From Phymatolithon calcareum (Eukaryota > Rhodophyta > Florideophyceae > Hapalidiales), in contig OZ345382.1 in NCBI GenBank assembly GCA_977006965.1, forward strand, positions 930,001 to 994,000: 64,000 nucleotides of DNA. Reading direction: 5' to 3'. The notes under the pieces were generated by a model. The model searched no databases. It was not told where the DNA came from and was given only the letters and a program-made list of their open reading frames with translations. The first letter of the stretch is position 1; each line of letters starts with the position of its first letter. The position numbers were made by a program, and so were the translations under genes. Positions 57,531 to 64,000 of the stretch are shown piece after piece.

Positions 57531-58570
57531 ACTGCCAACACGATACCCGCGCCGCTCTCCATCAACCATCAATGTCGGCGTTTGCTGTGCTTTTCGGGTC
57601 GTTTATTTGTTCAATTTGAGGGCGAGGCTTGTGAGATGAAACAAATTCTTACCATATTTATGCCACAACTTAGCGTAGAAGCTAACGGTCTGTTTGGGGG
57701 TGAGTAGGATCTCAAAATTCCTCTTTACCGATGTTTAGTTTCTGGGAGATGACCGAACGAATACACGACAAAAATTCAGAGACGCCACCAAAGACTTGGA
57801 GTTTGGATCTTCTCCTTAACAACAGCTACTGGCGTGCTTAATCGTCATAGTCGAGAGCATGTCCAGTAGTATCCGTGGTGGGAGTGTGCGCAGCGGCTGA
57901 GCGTCGATTTAAAAGTTCGTTTTTCAAGAGCAACCATTACTTGAGCATCGATTTATTCATTCTACAATAGTCTAATTATTAGACTATCACATGACATTCG
58001 CAACATAGGATTGAAGCCAAGAGCTTCAACGCTCAATTTTTCTTGTTGAGGGAAACCATCATCATTTGCATTAATTGATCATGCCTCTTATCCTCCCGCT
58101 AACGCCTCACTCTCTCCTCCGCTCTCTGTTCTGCACGTTCTTTCCGCTCTTCCTCTCTGCGCTCTGCACGCTCTTTCCGCTCTTCCTCTTGCTGTTAGGC
58201 ACGATCCTTGCGCTCCTCTTCTCGCCGGTTTTGGTCTTGAACTACAGTATCTGTAACTTGAGAAGACTGGTCAACTCTCCACCATCGCTAGTTTCTCTTC
58301 GCGTTCCGGATTGCCGTCGATGCACCAAGGGACGCGGAAGGGCCTGCTGTATCTCTCGCGACGAATTGTTCCCGTTTTCACGCTCACGCAAGGATACGCC
58401 ATCATCATTACTATCGTCATCTTTGTCATCAATGCCTTGGGTGAGCTCTCAGATCCTGTGCCGCGCTCGTGCCGAACCATAGGAGAGAAAGGGGGCGCTT
58501 ATGAGGCAATAGCACGAATTAGCCATGAGTGGAAGCACAGGCTAAATCCTAGCAGCTTTGACTACTGCTC
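57531..58570. other. Region between the two duplication copies
   Basis: No intact gene. A perfect 21-bp palindrome (ATAGTCTAATTATTAGACTAT) lies at 57967-57987. A 33-bp tandem repeat, about 1.8 copies, lies at 58131-58190; on the minus strand it reads as Glu/Arg-rich (ERxEERKERAE-like) sequence, perhaps from a decayed coiled-coil gene that also includes the minus frame 58480-58271. Confidence 0.45.
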
Positions 58571-58847
58571 ATCATGATGTCGGAGAGCGGGTTGATCGAA
58601 AGCGAATGGGTGATAGAATAGGATGGAGATACATGAGCACGGAAGGAGAAAGTTTCAGGGAACGGAGTGCCAGCTGTCCCCAATTCACTGTATATCTCGT
58701 TTTGGAACGGTACCAAATCTTTCTCACTGGGGGTTGGCTCTAGTGAGAAAAACTGCGTTTGCGGCTACACAAAACATGACAGGTGCCCAAAATGTGACAG
58801 GTTTAGTACGCACTAATCTCGTTTTTGTGTTTTCAGGAAGGCCCCAC

Positions 58848-59159
58848 CACGAGATTGGGCACTTGTGCCTATGCCCAGAACTGGATACACTCTATATGAG
58901 ATTTTGTGGGAGCTGCCTTCCACGCTTCCTGTCGTGTGCATCTGCGTGCTAGTGGGGCAACTCCGCGAATACTGCGAGCATCACGTCGTGGGGCGTCGGC
59001 CGTTGCGCGCGCTACCGCGCTGCAAGGCGTATTCGCGGAGTTGCCCCTCTAGCACGCAGATGCACACGACAGGAAGCGTGGAGGGCAGCTCCCACAAAAT
59101 CTCATACTGTATAGAGTGTATCCAGTTCTGGGCATAGGCACCAGTGCCCAATCTCGTGG
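58848..59159. repeat. Foldback element upstream of B55
   Basis: Left arm 58848-58972 and right arm 59029-59159 are reverse complements over about 125 bp with few mismatches and a small indel. The spacer is a 56-bp GC-rich sequence. The structure resembles a foldback or MITE-like element. A small internal piece (tagcacgcagatgca) also sits at 55,268-55,282, at the junction of the inverted and direct parts of the left duplication copy. Confidence 0.9.
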
Positions 59160-59602
59160 CCCAGATTCACTTCGTCAACGTTTTCATTGGTCCTTGTTTT
59201 TGCCGCTCGCCACTTTGTACACGACACGCGTCCTCCAACCTTTGTCATAGTGCGCGCTTAGAGAGCGCTGCAGCTTGCACCTGCATCGGCCGTTTGCTAC
59301 TAGAAACTGCGCCTCCGAAGGGTAGTTCAGAACCCGCTCGTCCGTCCAGCGAAGGGCCCCACTTCCGTATCTCAACTACAGGTATCGTCTTACTCCCACA
59401 CCGTGCACCTTCCCTGTCGCCGTCAACCCACACTATTGCGCCATCCCGGACGCCGCAGAAGTTTCGGCTGTTGCGGAATCCAGCTTCCAAGACGGTGCAA
59501 CAATTTAACCTCGTTAGGCAAGGGCACGGAAAGGGATAGCACGTGCAGCGCGCCGGGAACCCCTGCGCTCTGCGCAACCCTAGGGAAGTTTTGGAAAAGT
59601 GC

Positions 59603-61402
59603 ATGGGGCGTTCGAGGCCATCGTCCTCTTCCGAAGACTCTCTCTACGATGATGCCTTGGATGCCCGACGTTCAATAGGGTCCTCTTCCTCGGGCGACCG
59701 TCGCTTCGAACATGCGCATCCGGCGCGATATGCATTCGCCCAAGCCTTTGGCGAACGCGCTGGAGACCTTGCTTATCATTTTGACTTTTATGATGCAGAC
59801 ATGATTTCGTCCGTTCGATTCAACCCGGCAGCTGATATGGTAGCAACCGGCGACAAAGGCGGTCGTATTGTCATTCTTAGGCGTGTCGATTCCGGCTCCA
59901 GTAGCAGACGAAGAAGACGGACGGGAACTAATTTGAACTTAAACCCTGACAGACGCGACGATGATTTTATGGGACAAGAAGCCAATGGGCATAGTGGAGC
60001 CGCTTGCACCGGAAGGGAACCACCCGAATTCGAGTTTTGGACGCAGTTTCAAAGCCATGAACTCGAGTTTGACTACTTGAAGAGTATGGAAATCGAGGAG
60101 AAGATTAACGAAATCCGGTGGTGCAGGGAAGCAAATGGGGCTCAACGATTACTCGCTGCAAACGACAAAGTAATCAAATTATGGCGTGTGTGCGAGAAAG
60201 ATATCAAGGAGGTACTGTCGATGACGCCAAGCGGTATGAGGACACAACCGTTATCAAGGCGTATTTCAACTACAAGCAGTGCTACCTGCAGCGCCAATAG
60301 CCCGTGGGGGTTTGGGAAATGTATGCCACCCTCCATCCAGCAGTATCTGGATGATCACAGCAACAGGCGTGAACCAGTGCCAATTATGTCTGTTGCTTCC
60401 CCACAATTGTCTCAACCTCAGCCGAAGAAACCTTCCATTATCATGCCATCATTCCACGAATTGCGATCAAAGTACAAAGGAATGGATGCATCCGGTTTGG
60501 CAATACCCAAGGTTTCAACGCGTAACAAAGTCATTTCAGCGGCACCACGAAGAGTGTTCTCCAACACTCACGCATATCACATTAACTCGACGTCGTTGAG
60601 TTCGGACGAGGAAACGTTTCTCTCTGCGGATGACTTGCGTGTCAATGTTTGGAACCTGCACATTGGACAGGGCAATGGTTTCAACATTGTTGATATGAAG
60701 CCAAGGAAGATGGAGGATTTGACAGAGGTTATTACGTGTGCGGAGTTTCATCCGGAGCACTGTCACATCTTTATGCATTCAAGCTCGCTTGGTACTGTGA
60801 AACTGTGCGACTTGCGACAGAACGCATTGTGCGATAACTCGTCAAAAGTTTTCGAAGAACCGCATGCTCGGGCAGCTCGGTCGTCATTCTTCTCGGAGAT
60901 TGTCTCGTCGGTATCAGATTGCAGATTCTCATCTGACGGTCGATACGTACTAACTCGTGATTATATGAATCTTCGATTATGGGATGTCAACATGGAGCGT
61001 GAGCCACTTCTCATAGTACCCGTACATGAATATCTGCGTCCAAGGCTAGGGGACTTGTACGAGAACGATTGCCTGTTCGACAAGTTCCAATGCGCCTTCT
61101 CGCACGACGGAGGGTCGCTGCTGACAGGTAGTTATAATTCTTTGTTCCAGTCGTATTCGGCATTCGACGGTGTCGGAACTGCGGTTGAAGCGACGGTGGA
61201 CTTCGTGTCTGGACTTTCATGTCCGGCCCAATTGTATTCGGATGGCATTTCGCCAACCACCATCTGTGTGGGGGATCGGATATCGGCGGCGCGTTTGTGC
61301 GATCCTAGCAGGTGCATCAAACGCTTGGACGCGGCTAGTGCTGAACCTCTCGCGGCTGTGGCGGCTGGTCCTGCATTGTATATCTATTATGTGCCCACAT
61401 AG
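59603..61402 (+). CDS. PP2A regulatory subunit B, B55/PR55 family
   Basis: 599-residue WD40-propeller protein that selects substrates for protein phosphatase 2A. I start at ATG 59603 (MGRSRPSSSSED), the first ATG in the frame; the frame itself opens further upstream. Family signatures in order: [144 protein letters not shown]-type segment and GSYNSLF. It is longer than animal B55 (about 447) because of a Ser-rich N-terminal extension of about 65 residues, a polybasic insert after strand 1 and a 90-residue insert before APRRVF. It is intronless as read. Its 5' flank holds the foldback element. Confidence 0.95.
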   Translation: MGRSRPSSSSEDSLYDDALDARRSIGSSSSGDRRFEHAHPARYAFAQAFGERAGDLAYHFDFYDADMISSVRFNPAADMVATGDKGGRIVILRRVDSGSSSRRRRRTGTNLNLNPDRRDDDFMGQEANGHSGAACTGREPPEFEFWTQFQSHELEFDYLKSMEIEEKINEIRWCREANGAQRLLAANDKVIKLWRVCEKDIKEVLSMTPSGMRTQPLSRRISTTSSATCSANSPWGFGKCMPPSIQQYLDDHSNRREPVPIMSVASPQLSQPQPKKPSIIMPSFHELRSKYKGMDASGLAIPKVSTRNKVISAAPRRVFSNTHAYHINSTSLSSDEETFLSADDLRVNVWNLHIGQGNGFNIVDMKPRKMEDLTEVITCAEFHPEHCHIFMHSSSLGTVKLCDLRQNALCDNSSKVFEEPHARAARSSFFSEIVSSVSDCRFSSDGRYVLTRDYMNLRLWDVNMEREPLLIVPVHEYLRPRLGDLYENDCLFDKFQCAFSHDGGSLLTGSYNSLFQSYSAFDGVGTAVEATVDFVSGLSCPAQLYSDGISPTTICVGDRISAARLCDPSRCIKRLDAASAEPLAAVAAGPALYIYYVPT

Positions 61403-62668
61403 ATTGCAATCGAGATGGAAGTGGTTAGCATTTGTTTTTTCCGTGCGTTTTTTTCCGCCAGTGCCCTCTTCCGGAGTCTGTATTCCACCTTCTTGCTCCC
61501 GCGAGTGCATGTTCGTTGATTCTCGCTAGGCGTTTCCACTTTGTGTGTATCCAGTGCTTAATCGCGGTAAGTGCAAGCCCGACGTGCTCTGCTGATATAC
61601 ATCTTTGTGCGCCGTGGATGGCGATTGTCGTCTGCGCAAGAAGTGCCGGTCAGATAGATGTGGATAGAAAGTCCACGGTCGTTGACATTACGATACCGAA
61701 GCGAGATTCACCACCTGCAGCGAACAGCTGTAATCTTCTCCAAGTGTGAACCGAAAAATGCGAAGGCCACTGTACAGCCCTTGTGCAATTCATTGTCGAA
61801 ATAATAAACCAAATAGTCCTTCATTCAGTCTACGTTTTCCCAGAAGAAGGGCTATGCCACAATTTGATCTGGATTTCTAATCTCTCGCCGAACCGAAGCT
61901 GAAACTCACAGAGACATTCGAAAGTATTAGAGTGTTGCGAGAAGTGCGCTTGTTCACGAATTCCGCATCGCCGTTTTCCAGTCGACAAAAAAAACGTGCA
62001 CTGGAGAGAGCGGTCACCTCTTTAACCTGCATTCCGCCTTCGCCACAAGAACACTCGAGAAGATGTTTCAGGACGTGAAACGGAAAGTTTTTTGTTGACG
62101 GATTTGTCGACTTTATCTCTGAAATTTAGGAACAGCCCAGGAAAGCAATGGGGTTCAGTCTCACTTTGGATTTCGTTCTCAAGAGTAGACCTGAGAGATT
62201 TGTCGCTGCACTTCATTCGTTCCTGGTCCTACATTATCTCCGACACTGTATACCATTGTTTCGGGGATGGTGTCTAAATTGTGTCTATGGCTAATTGCAG
62301 ACTCGTTTCTTCGTCAGTGGGCAGTTGTTCTTTACGTATCACAGTTGAAATGAAAGCGCTTTGTCAAGAGCGGGCTCTTCTGTTCATGTAGTCTTCTGCG
62401 CACAGAAAGGCAATGCAATGATCAAGAACATGTGAGCAAGGAATGCATCTGCATTCACGCACGTGGTACCGTCTCTTCACTTCTATTACTACGGCATTCG
62501 AAATTTCTCGAGTGAGCATGTTAATCGATCGGTTGAAACACGCTGAGGGGAAGAACATTCCATCATGGTGCAAGCGCGTGAAGCAAGACATATTTGTCGT
62601 GCAAGAAGAGATGTTGCAAGATGCGTCAACTTTACAACATCCAGACATTCAGCCTCTAAACCGCGGAT
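61403..62668. other. B55 3' flank (right duplication copy)
   Basis: From about 61,573 this is the right copy of the segmental duplication. Frames here are short and no gene is recognised between B55 and COX17. Because the duplicates at 55.3 and 61.6 kb are both noncoding, their divergence can serve as a near-neutral clock for the duplication. Confidence 0.6.
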
Positions 62669-62977
62669 CTACTTTACATTGAATCCCTCGTTTCGCAAAC
62701 AATCCTTATGTGCATCAATGAGCATTTTACAAGCTTCTTCGCCGTTCAGAACAATGCATTCATCGCGTGCCTTCTTCGTTTCCGGACATGCGCAACAAAT
62801 CTTCTTCTTGGGTGTCACATCGTCCACGGCCTGTGGCGAAGGTTGTGCGGCGACGCGCTCCGCAGCACTAGAGGCCACCGGTTCAGCCTCGGCCGTGCGC
62901 GAGACAAACATAGCGAAATTGGAAACCGACTCAGGCGCTATGAGCTCACCGCCGGTGGCAGCCAGAACGTTCCCCAT
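62669..62977 (-). CDS. COX17: Cytochrome c oxidase copper chaperone COX17
   Basis: 102 residues from ATG 62977 (MGNVLAATGG). The C-terminal 45 residues are almost the family consensus: KKKICCACPETKKARDEC, then CX8C/CX9C spacing through EEACKMLIDAHKDC and a GFNVK end. The CC-x-C motif binds Cu(I) and the coiled-coil-helix-coiled-coil-helix fold is oxidised in the mitochondrial intermembrane space. It passes copper to SCO1 and COX11 for cytochrome oxidase assembly. The Ala/Ser/Pro-rich N-terminal extension of about 57 residues is longer than in yeast or human COX17 (about 63-69 residues total). It converges with B55. The duplicate at 56.5 kb is dead. Confidence 0.96.
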   Translation of the reverse strand: MGNVLAATGGELIAPESVSNFAMFVSRTAEAEPVASSAAERVAAQPSPQAVDDVTPKKKICCACPETKKARDECIVLNGEEACKMLIDAHKDCLRNEGFNVK

Positions 62978-64000
62978 ATTTGCCAACCTCTATTTGTCTC
63001 CGAGTGCTCCGCTTGCTGTTCCGCCCGTCGCTCGCTGGCTGTCTTCGACTTGTCCGGCTGGTAATGTGCGAATCGCGCTTAACGCAGTGTTAGAAATCGG
63101 CAGTCGTTCGCCCCAACGTCGATGTGAATTTGGCCGCCGTCTTTCATCGAGTATTCGCGTGGCGGGCGCCGGTCGACAACACCTGACACTGCCAACACGA
63201 CGCCTCTCATAGTACAAATCGACCAATGGGGTCGTCCAGTGTGTCACAAATATCTCACGGCTTACACCACACCCACACGTGTGTCCAGTGGCATCCCTAA
63301 CGCGTAGGGGCGATATGGTGAAGAGACGGACCCGATCGGACATGTGTGGAAGGACCGATGAAGAGGAATGGTGGTTCCACCATTCCTGATTCCAGAATGA
63401 GGAAGGTGCAGCACGAAAGTGGAAGCGAATTTGTGGTAATGGCGCGAAGGGCTATTGCGTGCACTGCAATGGATGATCACTATGATCATCATGGGAGCGA
63501 GAAATGCGGCGCGGAAATAGTTCTCCATGCTCCGCATCTGCGCAGAATCTCGCCGCCAGATGCTGTGGACGAGCGAATGATTGACCGGTAGCGACGGGCA
63601 TCGCTGGCAGATTTCATGCCTCCTCGCGTGCGCGCTGGCCAGCGCGCGTGACGCGCACCGCGCACGTGCTGCACGTGCAGGAGCCTCATTTACTGCTGCG
63701 GAATTGGGCGTCCTATCTTTCTTATGGCGAGCGCACAGACGGAAGGCAAGCAAGCAAACTGTCGAAGGGCGTGATTGTCTGAGCGCAGGCGAAGTTTCCA
63801 CTGCGCGGATGGCACGTGCACGGTCGGCAGTGCGGCGGTGCAGTAACCGTGGGAGCAGCAGAGAGGCAAATTCTCCTTCCTGCAGGCGAAGTGAGTAGAA
63901 ATTGCACGGAAACTTGCTTGCTGCGCGAAAGATTGAGTAGATCACGTGCGTGCTGGCGGGGTCGCCTAACAGTTTACATCGTGCAGTTCATTTCATGATT
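62978..64000. other. COX17 upstream region and right edge
   Basis: The duplicated sequence continues to about 63,190. Beyond it no gene is supported. The long minus frame 63945-63262 has no recognisable domain, is Arg/Ala-rich in a GC-rich stretch and is overlapped by other frames, so I leave it unassigned. Confidence 0.45.

Noticed and set aside
58075-58482. 135-codon leucine-rich plus frame resembling a membrane protein
   Set aside because: It is the antisense of a Glu/Arg-coding 33-bp tandem repeat. The hydrophobicity comes from CTC/TTC runs.
63262-63945. 227-codon minus frame at the right edge
   Set aside because: Arg/Ala-rich composition in a GC-rich region, no domain, overlapped by comparable frames on the other strand.

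Overview
This is a eukaryotic nuclear window with about ten intact or near-intact genes, few spliceosomal introns (GT-AG, 65-124 nt where I can place them) and a large burden of decayed repeats. The elongation factor 2 has an Archaeplastida-like C-terminus. Together with the low intron density, compact genes and repeat-filled gaps, this fits a red alga (a florideophyte such as Chondrus would fit). That assignment is inference and nothing in the window proves it.

Region 1, 1-14.7 kb, is gene-dense housekeeping DNA: translation elongation factor 2 (five exons, including a 13-nt microexon that carries the predicted diphthamide histidine), a Prp5/DDX46-type spliceosomal DEAD-box helicase, a PCID2/Thp1-type PCI protein (TREX-2 mRNA export), a convergent two-exon coiled-coil gene of unknown function, an 18-repeat Sel1 protein and a tiny secreted peptide.

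Region 2, 14.76-34.36 kb, is an array of alternating direct and inverted copies of a unit of about 4 kb. It forms two nested-scale palindromes with axes near 23,679 and 31,522. The unit carries a decayed subtilisin-like (S8) protease gene. I count five long pseudogene copies and two partial ones. A tRNA-derived SINE copy sits on both palindrome axes. An intact, membrane-anchored subtilase gene (34,620-36,314) lies directly beside the array, and a fragment of its 3' end, broken by two adjoining perfect palindromes, reappears at 39.77-39.95 kb.

Region 3, 36.3-46 kb, holds a small gene resembling a proteasome assembly chaperone, an unknown ORF split by a 5'-truncated LINE with a target-site duplication, an OSCA/CSC1/TMEM63 mechanosensitive channel and a GYF_2-type proline-rich protein. 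Region 4, 46-52 kb, is mostly decayed DNA with a hAT transposase remnant.

Region 5, 52.1-63.2 kb, is a segmental duplication of a PP2A B55 regulatory subunit gene plus its downstream neighbour COX17. The right-hand copy is intact. The left-hand copy has its B55 part inverted and frameshifted, and its COX17 part frameshifted and interrupted by a retroposon. A foldback element lies at the likely inversion breakpoint. Comparing the two copies gives filled and empty sites for two retroposon families.

Short perfect snapback palindromes recur across the whole window. They suggest a shared mutational process, such as template switching onto the opposite strand.
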